Shown piece by piece: positions 34,964-43,819 of a stretch of 64,000 nucleotides of DNA. A program made the position numbers and the translations under genes. The stretch is from JACCTH01 sp963761985 (GTDB taxonomy: Bacteria; Actinomycetota; Acidimicrobiia; Spongiisociales; ZC4RG35). Numbering within the stretch: the stretch's first letter is position 1; each line of letters begins with the position of its first letter. The notes under the pieces are model-generated. The model was not told the DNA's origin. It did no database searches and was given only the letters and a program-made list of their open reading frames with translations. The DNA lies in contig CAVXIT010000013.1 of assembly GCA_963761985.1 (NCBI GenBank), positions 372,001-436,000 of the forward strand, written 5' to 3'.

Positions 34964-35503
34964 GTGCGCGATCGGCTGCAGCTTTTACCCGAACTTCCCC
35001 AGGCCGACGGCAAGCCAAAAGCCGCCGTGCTTGTCCCTCTCTTCGAAGATGAAGCCTCAGAACTCCGCGTTCTGATGATCAAACGTCCCGACACGATGCC
35101 GACCCATGCCGGTCACATTGCTTTTCCAGGCGGCCGCCCCGATCCGGGTGACCGCGATCCAATCCACACCGCGCTGCGCGAAACGCGCGAGGAAATGGGG
35201 ATCCCCGAGGACGCGATCGAGGTCATCGGGTTTCTACCTGTCATCGACACAATCGAATTCCCGCTCCTTGTGCATCCCGTCGTCGGGGTGTTCGATCGCG
35301 AAATTTCGCTCAACCCCTCGCCGCGCGAGGTATCGCGAGTCCACACTCCGTCGCTTTCCGAGCTAGCCGAACCTGACCGGTGGGTATTCGAGATCTGGTT
35401 CGAGCGCCGGGTCTGGTTCTTCGACCTCGGCGGGGACATCCTTTGGGGGGCTACTGCTCGCATGGTCCGGATGCTCGTCGGCCTGGACCCGCTCCTCGAC
35501 TAA
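34964..35503 (+). CDS. Nudix hydrolase, CoA pyrophosphatase-like
   Basis: 179 aa. The Nudix box GGRPDPGDRDPIHTALRETREEMGI is complete (G-x5-E-x7-R-E-x-x-E-E-x-G spacing, about residues 51-75). The preceding HAGHIAFPGG and the closing GDILWGATARMVRML are features of the CoA diphosphatase (YeaB/NUDT7) branch. Its last 141 bases are overlapped antisense by the HhH membrane protein gene, yet the C-terminus is well conserved, so the overlap is probably due to extension of the other gene. Confidence 0.9.
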   Translation: MRDRLQLLPELPQADGKPKAAVLVPLFEDEASELRVLMIKRPDTMPTHAGHIAFPGGRPDPGDRDPIHTALRETREEMGIPEDAIEVIGFLPVIDTIEFPLLVHPVVGVFDREISLNPSPREVSRVHTPSLSELAEPDRWVFEIWFERRVWFFDLGGDILWGATARMVRMLVGLDPLLD

Positions 35504-36031
35504 CTCCGGCTCTGCTTCGTCCGCCTGGTGCGACTCCTCTTCGAACGACTCCTCTTCGAACGACTCGCCGGAGAGCTGCTGCTCAGCATTCTCCCGCCAA
35601 CCTTCGCGCACCATCCGGGCGACAAGTCCCGGCCAACGATCAGAGAGCAGCTCGAGGTCGCGCTCGGTCAACCGTGCCAGATCCTCCGTGGTTTCGATGC
35701 CTTCAGTGATGAGTATCGAGGCAGTCTTCGGCCCGATGCCTTTGATGTGGGTCAGATCGTTGGTGTCGTTGTTCTCAAAAACGACGACCATTTCCCGGTC
35801 CTGCCGCTTGACATCACCCCGATCTGCCAGGGCCCTCAAGAGCTCGGCCTGCTTCTCGTCGAGATCCCGCCGCAGCTGATCACGGTCAAGCTCCATGGAT
35901 CGCATCCGGGTGTTAGCGCTTCGAATCCGCCGGTTGAAATTCTCGCGTGTGATCCTCCCCACCAAGTAGCCGGAGGTGGCACCAGCGACGAGGCCGAAGA
36001 TCAAGATGATGATCGGAGGGGCGTTCAGCAT
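35363..36031 (-). CDS. membrane-anchored helix-hairpin-helix protein with acidic tail
   Basis: 222 aa. One N-terminal membrane helix (residues about 4-25), then a basic coiled-coil stretch rich in R, E and Q (about 28-70), then a helix-hairpin-helix-like domain with DLTHIKGIGPKTASILITEGI near residues 91-111, and a disordered acidic tail from about 153 with a repeated SFEEE and many Glu, Asp and Pro. The HhH part resembles small DNA- or protein-binding domains seen in DUF4332-type proteins. The tail runs 141 bases antisense into the Nudix gene. Function unknown; no partner is evident. Confidence 0.72.
   Translation of the reverse strand: MLNAPPIIILIFGLVAGATSGYLVGRITRENFNRRIRSANTRMRSMELDRDQLRRDLDEKQAELLRALADRGDVKRQDREMVVVFENNDTNDLTHIKGIGPKTASILITEGIETTEDLARLTERDLELLSDRWPGLVARMVREGWRENAEQQLSGESFEEESFEEESHQADEAEPELVEERVQADEHPDHASSSPPKDVPAEVEEPDPALEPDLEYPPVRFG
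35531..35566. repeat. 15-base tandem repeat in the acidic tail
   Basis: CGACTCCTCTTCGAA occurs twice in tandem with a partial third copy (CGACTC). On the minus strand it encodes the repeated acidic pentapeptide F-E-E-E-S. Because 15 is a multiple of three, copy-number change keeps the frame. Confidence 0.75.
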
Positions 36032-36074
36032 TCTTTCTCCCCGGCCAGGCTAGCCCACCCCGATTTAGCGGTAA

Positions 36075-37640
36075 TCAGGGCTTTCGACGCAGCAAGCCCA
36101 CGACGATGCCATCGACGAGAGCTTCCCATGAGGCCTCGATGACGTTGTCGTGAACCCCGATCGTGCTCCACGACCGATCGCCGTCAGAGGTTTCGATCAG
36201 CACTCGTACCCGGGCGCCAGTCCCATCGGTCGAGTCGAGCACGCGCACCCGATAGTCGGTGAGTCGGAGCTGGTCGATTTCGGGATAGAAGTCTCTGAGA
36301 GCCATCCGCAGGGCCTCGTCAAGCGCATTGACCGGGCCGTTTCCCTCGCCGGTCATGACGATTCGCTGGTCATCGACTTTGACTTTGACCGTTGCCTCAG
36401 CCACGACCTGGTCCTCGGAACGACGCTCGACGAAGGCTCGAAATGACTCGAGTTCGAAAAACTCCTGCTCCCAACCCAGGGTCCTGCGCACCAATAGTTC
36501 AAAGGAGCCGTCGGCGGCCTCGAATTGATAGCCCACGTGCTCGAGTTCTTTGACTTTGGCCAAAACTTCCTTCGAGCCGGCGTCGTCGAGGTCGAGTCCC
36601 AGCTCCCGGGCGCGCTGGGACACAGCCGCGCGCCCTGCCTGTTCGGAGACGACCATGCGGGTGAAGTTGCCGACGCCGGAGGGAGGCGTGTGCTCATAAG
36701 CATCCGGGCGGCGGGCCAAGGCCGATGTGTGGAGCCCCGCCTTGTGGGTGAAAGCCGATGAACCAACGTAAGGACGATGGGGATCGAGGGCGATGTTCAC
36801 GATTTCGGCGATGTGGTGTGAGGTTGGCGCTAGCTCTGCCAACCGTTCCGGGCTGAGCACCGGCACCCCCATCTTGAGGACGAGATCGGGGATGATCGTG
36901 GAGAGGTCGGCGTTGCCAGTTCGCTCGCCGTAGCCGTTTACGCATCCCTGGATCTGGCGTATCCCAGCTTTGACTGCGGCGAGCGAAGATGCGACTGCGC
37001 ATCCAGCATCGTTGTGAAAGTGCACACCGAGCTCGGCACCCGCCACGGCTTGTTGGACATTCTCGATGATTTGGGTGATCTCGTCGGGCAACGTCCCCCC
37101 ATTGGTATCGCAGAGAACCAAGCGTTCAGCTCCGGCTTCGTGTGCAGCCAGCAATGCCTTGAGGGCGAATTCGGGATGTGCGCGATAGCCATCAAAGAAG
37201 TGCTCTGCGTCGAAGAACACCCGCCGGTCGTTGTTGCGAAGGTAGGAAACCGACTCGGAGATCATCCTGAGCCCTTCGTCGAGGTCGGTTCGCAGCGCCT
37301 CTCTGACGTGGTAGTCCCACGTCTTGCCGACGATGCAGATCGTGCTGGTTTCGGCATCGAGGAGGGCTTGCAGCTGGCTGTCCTGACTGGCTCTCGATCC
37401 CGGTCGACGGGTTGACCCGAACGCCACCAATGTGGCGTGGCGAAAATCGATATCCTTGCGTGCCCGGGCGAAGAACTCATCGTCTTTGGGGAGGGCCCCC
37501 GGCCACCCGCCTTCGACGTAGGCCACTCCGAGTTCGTCCAGCAGCGACGCAATCCTCAGTTTGTCGCCTACCGTCAGCGAGATGCCTTCTTGCTGCGAGC
37601 CGTCGCGCAAGGTCGTGTCATAGATTTCGAGGTTGGTCAT
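36075..37640 (-). CDS. cimA: citramalate synthase
   Basis: 521 aa enzyme joining pyruvate and acetyl-CoA to (R)-citramalate, the threonine-independent route to isoleucine. The N-terminal IYDTTLRDGSQQEGISL is the alpha-isopropylmalate/homocitrate synthase catalytic signature, with the metal site HFHNDAGCAVA and NGYGERTGNADL. The C-terminal 130 residues form the LeuA regulatory dimer domain, where isoleucine feedback acts in relatives. Length matches the CimA long form. The start lies beside the GACATCAGAC repeat. Confidence 0.92.
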   Translation of the reverse strand: MTNLEIYDTTLRDGSQQEGISLTVGDKLRIASLLDELGVAYVEGGWPGALPKDDEFFARARKDIDFRHATLVAFGSTRRPGSRASQDSQLQALLDAETSTICIVGKTWDYHVREALRTDLDEGLRMISESVSYLRNNDRRVFFDAEHFFDGYRAHPEFALKALLAAHEAGAERLVLCDTNGGTLPDEITQIIENVQQAVAGAELGVHFHNDAGCAVASSLAAVKAGIRQIQGCVNGYGERTGNADLSTIIPDLVLKMGVPVLSPERLAELAPTSHHIAEIVNIALDPHRPYVGSSAFTHKAGLHTSALARRPDAYEHTPPSGVGNFTRMVVSEQAGRAAVSQRARELGLDLDDAGSKEVLAKVKELEHVGYQFEAADGSFELLVRRTLGWEQEFFELESFRAFVERRSEDQVVAEATVKVKVDDQRIVMTGEGNGPVNALDEALRMALRDFYPEIDQLRLTDYRVRVLDSTDGTGARVRVLIETSDGDRSWSTIGVHDNVIEASWEALVDGIVVGLLRRKP

Positions 37641-37645
37641 TGGAA

Positions 37646-37700
37646 AGACATCAGACGTCAGAATTCAGGTATCAGACTAGGAATTTGGAGTCTGATGTCT
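37646..37700. repeat. dispersed hairpin repeat A, copy 1
   Basis: AGACATCAGAC at 37646-37656 is the exact complement of 37690-37700. An alternative inner stem pairs 37662-37678 with the 17 bases from 37689 (14 of 17 matching), loop 37679-37688. The right arm covers the helicase ATG at 37695, so folding in RNA could hide the start. Related to the copy at 50307-50382. Confidence 0.65.
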
Positions 37701-38774
37701 GAAGTCCCGACTTTTGCCGATCTCGGTGTAGATCCCAAGCTCGTCCAAGAACTGGAGAAGGATGGCATCGAGGCGCCATTTCCGATCCAGGCGCTCACGA
37801 TTCCGGATGCCCTGGCCGGGCGAGACATCTGCGGCCAGGCCGAGACCGGGTCGGGGAAGACCCTGGCTTTCGGGCTTCCAATGTTGCAACGGATCCTCGA
37901 GGCCGAACCGCGACGTCCTCATGGCCTGGTGGTCGTGCCGACCCGTGAGCTCGCCAACCAGGTGGCATCGATTCTCCAACCCCTTGGCCAGGCAATCGGC
38001 AAAGGCGTGCTTGCCGTGTATGGAGGAACTTCGGTACGCGACCAAACCACGGCCATGCGTCGCGGCATCGAAATCGTGGTCGCCACACCTGCTCGACTGA
38101 TCGATCTGCTCGAACGGCAGACAATCTTCCTCGACAGGCTCGCAGTCTTGGTGATCGACGAAGCTGACGAAATGGCCGATCTCGGTTTCCTCCCCCAGGT
38201 CCAGTCGATCATGCGCGCCGTGAGCGGCGACCACCAGACAATGCTCTTTTCGGCGACGCTCGATCACCGAGTTCAGGTCCTCATCCGCAATTACATGACC
38301 GATCCCGTATTTCACCGAGCCCAGTCCGGTTCAAGGACGGTCGAATCCTCTGAGCACCGGTTCATCGAGGTGCAGGCAACCGACAAGGCTCGCCTTACGG
38401 CCCGGGTAGCTGCGGCGGCCGGGCGGACGTTGGTCTTTGTGCGGACGAAGCGGAACTGTGATCGGGTGGCGACCGAGCTCCGCTCGCTCGGCGTGGCCGC
38501 CAAGGCAATCCATGGAGACCTCGATCAAGCCCAACGCGAGCGCGCCCTGAGCCAATTCCGATGTGGGCAAGCTGGCGGTCCTGGTGGCGACGAATGTTGC
38601 GGCCCGGGGACTCGACATCGAAGGAGTCGATGTCGTCATCCACTACGACCTACCCGAGGACTCGACAACCTATGTCCATCGCTCTGGGCGCACTGCCCGC
38701 GCCGGCGAAGCTGGCCTGGTCGTAACGCTGGTCTCCAACGAACAACTCGAGACCGCCGGATGGATCATGCGTGA
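37695..38774 (+). CDS. DEAD-box RNA helicase, N-terminal part (frame-disrupted)
   Basis: ATP-dependent RNA helicase related to RhlE/DeaD. From the ATG at 37695 the domain 1 motifs are intact: Q-motif PFPIQALTIPDALAG, Walker A AETGSGKT, PTREL, the D-E-A-D box (here VIDEADEMADLGF) and SAT. Domain 2 begins (VFVRTKRNCDRVA, AIHGDLDQAQRERALSQF), then the frame is lost near 38565 and the remaining residues to 38774 are meaningless. Family sequence continues in the +1 frame. Confidence 0.85.
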   Translation: MSEVPTFADLGVDPKLVQELEKDGIEAPFPIQALTIPDALAGRDICGQAETGSGKTLAFGLPMLQRILEAEPRRPHGLVVVPTRELANQVASILQPLGQAIGKGVLAVYGGTSVRDQTTAMRRGIEIVVATPARLIDLLERQTIFLDRLAVLVIDEADEMADLGFLPQVQSIMRAVSGDHQTMLFSATLDHRVQVLIRNYMTDPVFHRAQSGSRTVESSEHRFIEVQATDKARLTARVAAAAGRTLVFVRTKRNCDRVATELRSLGVAAKAIHGDLDQAQRERALSQFRCGQAGGPGGDECCGPGTRHRRSRCRHPLRPTRGLDNLCPSLWAHCPRRRSWPGRNAGLQRTTRDRRMDHA

Positions 38775-38916
38775 AGCAGGCTTGCGAGTGCCGATCGTCA
38801 AGATGTTCTCCAACGATGAAAGGCTCGATGACCTAAACACCTTTGACCCGGGAGTCCTGCCCGAGCCGCGCAAACGGCCCAGCAGCCGCAATCGCCGTCG
38901 CTCGCGCTTGCTGTGA
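38563..38916 (+). pseudogene. DEAD-box RNA helicase, C-terminal part in shifted frame
   Basis: Encodes GKLAVLVATNVAARGLDIEGVDVVIHYD and YVHRSGRTARAGEAG (motifs V and VI, quoted in parts), which complete the helicase. Deleting one G from the GGG at 38565-38567 restores FRCGKLAVLVAT and a 406-residue protein, a normal length for a minimal DEAD-box helicase. The C-terminal tail is basic (RKRPSSRNRRRSRLL), as in many RNA-binding helicases. A sequence error in the G run or a recent mutation are both possible. Confidence 0.8.
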
Positions 38917-39091
38917 CTAATTGTCGCAAATGTTTGGCAAGTCGCGAAACCTGTCCCTAGGCTGCGTCTCTCGCTTTTGCCGCGCTGGCTCGGCGGGCCG
39001 GATGAACGACCGGACATGATGTGATTTGGGCGGGCATGGAAGTTGGAGAAGATCCTTGCGCCCAACCGATGCAACCGCCCAAGAGCGTCAT

Positions 39092-40348
39092 ATGGCGCTT
39101 TTCAAACGGCATATTGACGCGGGTGTTGAGTCTGGTCTGATTCACGTCCGAATCGATGACGAGAACCTTGACCCCGCCTTCATCACGGTTGATGGTGAAA
39201 AGCTCGTCAACTTTGGATCCTGCGCCTATCTCGGACTGAATATGGATCCGAGATTGCGAGCGGCGGCGGCTAAAGCCGTGAACGGTCTTGGCACTGTCTA
39301 TTCCTCGTCGGCGGTCTATACCTCGGTCGGGCTATACACCGAGCTCGAGGAACGATTGCAAAAGATCATCGGCGCTCCCGTGATTGTCGCGTCGACGACC
39401 ACCATCGCTCATCTCGGGGCTCTGCCCAGCCTGGTAGGAGAGGGCGACGCTGTCTTGGTCGACAACAGCGCTCACGCTTCGCTGCACCTGGCGTCACGGG
39501 TACTGGCGTCGGAAGGTATTCCAATTCTGCCCGTGGCCCATAACGACATGGTCGATCTCGAGCGGCAGCTTTCAGACCTGAGTGATCGTCATCGGCATGT
39601 CTGGTATCTCGGGGACGGGGTTTATTCGATGTTCGGCGACGTCGCGCCGGTGTCAAGCCTGCATGGTTTACTCGACGCTTACCCGAATTTTTACCTCTAT
39701 ATCGACGACGCCCATGGTTTTGGCTGGAAGGGAAAGCACGGGCGGGGTTGGATTCTGAGTGGGATGCCCTGGCACCCACGAATGGTCCTGGCTTTCTCGT
39801 TGGCAAAGTCCTGGGGGAGTGGCGGCGCCGCGCTCGCGTTTCCCGACGGGGAGACGGCAATGAGAGTTCGCGCCGTGGGCGGCACGTTCACGTTCAGTGG
39901 TCCGCTCCACCCCGCCGAGCTTGGCGCTGGCGTCGCGGTGGCCGACATCCATTTGTCTCAGGAGCATGTTGAGCGTCAAACGGAGTTCATTCGCCAAATC
40001 GACTTGGTGTCGAAATCGCTTCGGGCCGCTCGCCTGCCAGTCGTGTCCTATGACCAGACACCGCTTTGGTTCGTGACGGTCGGCACCTTTAGCCGGGCTC
40101 TCGAGCTCTGCCAGCGCCTAAAGAGCAGAGGATTCTTTACCAACCTGGCTTCCTTTCCGGCAGTTCCGTTGCACCAGAGTGGAATCCGGTTTACGAACAC
40201 CCTCAACCACTCAGACGACCAGATCCTCGAACTCGTTGGTCACCTGGGAGAGCTAGTGCCGGAGATCGCGGGGGAGACCCAGATCGAGATCGATTTGACC
40301 GAGCTCGAGACGGCCCAGCCCGCTCCGGAGACCAAAGAAACGGCCTAA
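39092..40348 (+). CDS. alpha-oxoamine synthase (8-amino-7-oxononanoate / serine palmitoyltransferase-like)
   Basis: 418 aa PLP enzyme condensing an amino acid with an acyl-CoA. YIDDAHGFGWKGKHGRG (about 203-219) holds the cofactor Asp and His, and the PLP Lys is in SLAKSWGSGGAALAF at about residue 239. Start set at ATG 39092; a longer TTG-initiated frame from 39026 adds 22 residues with no family similarity. No other biotin or sphingolipid gene is nearby, so the substrate is open. The 175 bases before it hold no other gene. The C-terminal 25 residues are acidic and variable. Confidence 0.85.
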   Translation: MALFKRHIDAGVESGLIHVRIDDENLDPAFITVDGEKLVNFGSCAYLGLNMDPRLRAAAAKAVNGLGTVYSSSAVYTSVGLYTELEERLQKIIGAPVIVASTTTIAHLGALPSLVGEGDAVLVDNSAHASLHLASRVLASEGIPILPVAHNDMVDLERQLSDLSDRHRHVWYLGDGVYSMFGDVAPVSSLHGLLDAYPNFYLYIDDAHGFGWKGKHGRGWILSGMPWHPRMVLAFSLAKSWGSGGAALAFPDGETAMRVRAVGGTFTFSGPLHPAELGAGVAVADIHLSQEHVERQTEFIRQIDLVSKSLRAARLPVVSYDQTPLWFVTVGTFSRALELCQRLKSRGFFTNLASFPAVPLHQSGIRFTNTLNHSDDQILELVGHLGELVPEIAGETQIEIDLTELETAQPAPETKETA

Positions 40349-40379
40349 TTCTCCGCAGAAGAAGGACCGATACAAGCTG

Positions 40380-42101
40380 GTGGCGAACCAGCTCGAATCG
40401 GGCCTTTCCAAGGGGACGCGCACTTTCTGGAGAAAGGTCGCGCTCTGGATCGGTTTCGGATTGGTCGGCACTGCCTGGTTGCTGTCATTCGTCGACCAGG
40501 AACGGTTTGAGCTGCTTGGGTTTTTGGGTGAGTTCGTTGGGCCGACGATCGCTGGGGGCCTGATCCTTCGCGGGGCGAAAGTACACCCGGATCGGGAGGC
40601 ATTGGCTTGGAGGGTGATTGGGTGCGGCTTCCTGCTGGCGGGAGTCGGAGTCGGTGTGACGGGAGTTCTTTCCTTTGCCGTTGGTATTCCGGCGTTCGGG
40701 CCTTTTGACCTCATTTTTCTGACCGCATATGTGCTGGCTATTTCCGGCTTTCTACTCATCCCTCATGCCGGCGCCGGATTGCAAAGCAAGATTCGAGTCC
40801 TTCTCGACGGAGTGATCGGGTGCCTATCAGTCGCCATCCTCATCGGCGTCTACTTCCTCCCTGGGATTCGAATCCACCTCGAAGCCGCAACGCCTTGGGA
40901 ACGGTTTGCCGGTGTCTCCTACCCGCTGCTCGATTCGTTGATGGTGGTCGTAGCTCTGATAGTTACGATTCGTCGCTCGGCCTGGCGGTTCGACATTCGC
41001 ATCGCCGCCATTGGTATCGCAATGACGGTGCAGGCCCTGGCCGACTTGATGCTATTGAACTCGGGAATCGGGGCAACCCTGACGGAAGCCCAACCCGACT
41101 TTCGGGTCTTTCTCCTGGCGGTCCTTTTCCAGCTGCTAGCTGCCAGTCAGATCAGGAGACGGATGGCTCCCCGGGAGTATGCCGATCGGCGGCAACCACT
41201 CTGGGCGATGATCGGGCCGTACGGCGCGGCTATTGCAGCCGTTGTTGTAACGGTGCTCGAAGCAAGTACGAGCGGAATTCCGCGCGGAATGGCGCTGCTG
41301 CTCGCAGTTGGGCTCGCCGACGTTGCTCTCGTGATCGTGCGCCAGGTGGTGGCGCTGCGGGAATACCGCGCAGTGGTCAGCCAACAGCGTCAGGGGCTGG
41401 TCGCATCGGTTTCGCACGAGTTGCGGACGCCGCTGACCGCGATGGTTGGCTTCCTGGAGGTCCTCCAGGATCCCAACATGAAACTGGATGCGGAGGAGCA
41501 ACGAGAGCTCACCGGAATAGTGCGACAGCAGGCGCTATATATGTCGCGCATCGTGGCCGACCTGTTGTTGTTGGCCAAAGAGACCCAGGTGCTCAAAGAG
41601 TCCGACGTGTCGGTCGCGCAGCTGGTTTCTACCTCGGCCCAGGCCTTGAGCCGTGACGACCGCCAGCTCGACTCAACCGTCGAGAAAGATCTCGTGGCCC
41701 ACGTCGATCGCGATCGAGTGCAACAAGCCCTTGACAACCTCATCGTCAACGCCTTCCGCTACGGCGAAGGGACAGTTCGGGTGGTAGCAAAGAGGGACGC
41801 TGACGATCTGGTGATCGAAGTACACGACAACGGCCCGGGCGTGCCCCGCAAGTACGAGTTGGCGATCTGGGAACAGTTCGAGCGGGGCGCCAACAAACTC
41901 AACGCCAATGTTCCCGGCTCCGGGATCGGGCTATCGGTGGTGGATTTGGTGGTCCGGCGCCATGGCGGCGCGGCCACCTACGAGCGGTCGAGCCTGCTTG
42001 GCGGGTCGTGCTTTCGGATGACCTTCCCCGGAAGGGTTCGAGAGAGTGCCAGCGCGCAACTCGCCCCCACCCGACCGGTGCCTTCCCACCTCGCCTCCTA
42101 G
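40380..42101 (+). CDS. membrane histidine kinase
   Basis: 573 aa. The first 325 residues contain about nine hydrophobic helices with little soluble sequence, so sensing is probably within the membrane. The HisKA domain has VSVSHELRTPLTAM-type sequence (VASVSHELRTP, phospho-His about 346), and the ATPase domain has NLIVNAFRYGEG (N box), VHDNGPGVP (G1) and GSGIGLSVVDLVVRRHGG (G2). No response regulator gene is adjacent. GTG start 31 bases after the oxoamine synthase stop, so possibly one operon. Confidence 0.92.
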   Translation: MANQLESGLSKGTRTFWRKVALWIGFGLVGTAWLLSFVDQERFELLGFLGEFVGPTIAGGLILRGAKVHPDREALAWRVIGCGFLLAGVGVGVTGVLSFAVGIPAFGPFDLIFLTAYVLAISGFLLIPHAGAGLQSKIRVLLDGVIGCLSVAILIGVYFLPGIRIHLEAATPWERFAGVSYPLLDSLMVVVALIVTIRRSAWRFDIRIAAIGIAMTVQALADLMLLNSGIGATLTEAQPDFRVFLLAVLFQLLAASQIRRRMAPREYADRRQPLWAMIGPYGAAIAAVVVTVLEASTSGIPRGMALLLAVGLADVALVIVRQVVALREYRAVVSQQRQGLVASVSHELRTPLTAMVGFLEVLQDPNMKLDAEEQRELTGIVRQQALYMSRIVADLLLLAKETQVLKESDVSVAQLVSTSAQALSRDDRQLDSTVEKDLVAHVDRDRVQQALDNLIVNAFRYGEGTVRVVAKRDADDLVIEVHDNGPGVPRKYELAIWEQFERGANKLNANVPGSGIGLSVVDLVVRRHGGAATYERSSLLGGSCFRMTFPGRVRESASAQLAPTRPVPSHLAS

Positions 42102-42144
42102 GCGACGGCGGGGAAAGTTGTTTGCCACGAATAGAACGCCGGCG

Positions 42145-42681
42145 TCAGCAGCTGAAAGAGCCTGCGATGGGGACCGGATTCGCAGGACTCTGATTCTGCC
42201 CGCTGAACTCACCTCTTGTGACTCCATCGGTGAGCGTCACCGACCCTCCCTCGCCGACCAGATAGCTTTCCCCGTCGACGTTGATGGTGACCAGAGATAT
42301 CCCCGTTGGATATTCGCCATCAGATACAGGCCCGGAGATGTTCAGGACATAGACAGAGAAGTACGGTTCCTCCTGAACCTCCCCTGAGATGAGCTCGAAG
42401 GTATGCACCGTGCTCGCCTCGGCCGTGCAAGTTCCATTAATGAATTCGTACTGGGTCCCATCGATGTTGGCTGTGGCTGTGGCGGTGCCCTCTGTGTAGC
42501 TGGCTGCTGCAGCACCAACGGAAGGCGAAGTTGATTCACCAGTAGTCGAGGAGACGGAAATCGTCGCTGACGGTTGGCTCTGGGAGGCGTTCTCCGTGCC
42601 CGGCTCGTTGGTCTCATTGGCTCCTGTGCTTCCGGCGCAGGCTGTCAGCAGCAGCACAGCTACGAACTTCACGACGTTCAT
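42145..42681 (-). CDS. putative lipoprotein
   Basis: 178 aa from the ATG at 42681, which is preceded by an AAAGG motif on the minus strand. The signal peptide ends in the lipobox LLTAC with the lipidated Cys at residue 15. Next comes a Ser/Thr/Glu-rich linker (about 16-60), then a beta-rich globular domain with two Cys (NGTCTAEAS and the C-terminal SFSC) that may form a disulphide. I do not recognise the domain. Exported, membrane-attached. Confidence 0.75.
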   Translation of the reverse strand: MNVVKFVAVLLLTACAGSTGANETNEPGTENASQSQPSATISVSSTTGESTSPSVGAAAASYTEGTATATANIDGTQYEFINGTCTAEASTVHTFELISGEVQEEPYFSVYVLNISGPVSDGEYPTGISLVTINVDGESYLVGEGGSVTLTDGVTRGEFSGQNQSPANPVPIAGSFSC

Positions 42682-42811
42682 TGGAGCCTTTCTCTGTCTT
42701 GCCTGCCCGGCCGAGAATGTAGGCGTCGTCAAGACAAACGGACGCCGATGGAGCAATTTTTCTTGGCAGGGTTCGCGGTGAGGTCTGACTCGGCTGGATT
42801 GGAGATCGACC

Positions 42812-42817
42812 TAGTCT
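42812..42817 (+). promoter_or_regulatory. -10 hexamer of trpS
   Basis: TAGTCT about 24 bases before the trpS ATG; an AGGAG ribosome site at 42829-42833 lies 8 bases before the start. One of the few genes here with a standard leader. Confidence 0.45.
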
Positions 42818-42841
42818 CGCTCCTTCTCAGGAGCGCGATCG

Positions 42842-43819
42842 ATGACCCAGCGGGTCTTCTCGGGAATACAACCAACCGGTGAACTGCATCTAGGCACTCT
42901 CGTCGGCGCGCTCGACAACTGGGTCAGGATGCAGGATTCGTACCAGACCTTCTATTGCGTGGTCGATCTGCATGCGATGACGGTCCCCTACGACGCACAG
43001 GAGTACGAGAAAACCAGACTCGAGACAGCCAAAACCATCCTGGCGGCCGGAGTCGATCCGCAACGATCGCTCTTCTACTTTCAAAGCCAGGTTCCCCAGC
43101 ACGCCGAGCTGGCCTGGATTCTCGGGACCATGGCGGGACTGGGCCAGCTCGAAAGGATGACCCAGTTCAAGGAGAAATCAGATCGGGCCGGTCAGAATCT
43201 CGGACTCCTCTCGTACCCCGTGCTCATGGCGGCCGACATCCTCGTCCATCGGGCGCACGCAGTCCCCGTAGGCGACGATCAGACCCAGCACCTCGAGCTC
43301 ACCCGTGATCTCGTCGAGCGCTTCAACCACCGGTTCGGCGACGTGTTCCCCCTCCCCGATCGGATCACGCCCGAGATCGGCGCCCGGGTGATGTCGCTGC
43401 AGGACCCGACGGCGAAGATGTCGAAAACCGATCCTGATCCCAACTCGCGGATCAATCTCATCGACGAGCCCGACACAATCAGGCGGCGCATCAAGTCGGC
43501 TGTCACCGATTCGGATCGATACGTCCGTTACGACTGGGAGGAGAAAGCGGGCGTCTCCAATTTGCTTGAACTCATGTCATTCGCCACCGGCTCTTCGATT
43601 GCCCAGTTAGAAGAGCAATTCCGTGACGGTGGTTATGGCGCCTTCAAGAGCGCAGTCGCGGAGGCGCTCGTGGAGCGGCTGACCCCGCTGCGATTGAACT
43701 ACCTGCGTTTCGACGACGCCGAAGTCGGGCGACTGATGCAAAAGGCCGCGATCGATGCGCGTATCAAGGCCGAAGCAACGATGGTGAAGGTGCGCCGGGC
43801 AGTGGGGCTCGGCAGCTAA
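42842..43819 (+). CDS. trpS: tryptophanyl-tRNA synthetase
   Basis: 325 aa class I synthetase, normal bacterial length. The HIGH-type motif is GIQPTGELHLGTLVGA (residues 8-23) and the KMSKS-type motif is TAKMSKTDPDPNSRI near 192-206. The GDDQTQHLELTRD active-site segment is intact. It converges on the CPBP protease gene with stop codons sharing CTA. Confidence 0.97.
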   Translation: MTQRVFSGIQPTGELHLGTLVGALDNWVRMQDSYQTFYCVVDLHAMTVPYDAQEYEKTRLETAKTILAAGVDPQRSLFYFQSQVPQHAELAWILGTMAGLGQLERMTQFKEKSDRAGQNLGLLSYPVLMAADILVHRAHAVPVGDDQTQHLELTRDLVERFNHRFGDVFPLPDRITPEIGARVMSLQDPTAKMSKTDPDPNSRINLIDEPDTIRRRIKSAVTDSDRYVRYDWEEKAGVSNLLELMSFATGSSIAQLEEQFRDGGYGAFKSAVAEALVERLTPLRLNYLRFDDAEVGRLMQKAAIDARIKAEATMVKVRRAVGLGS

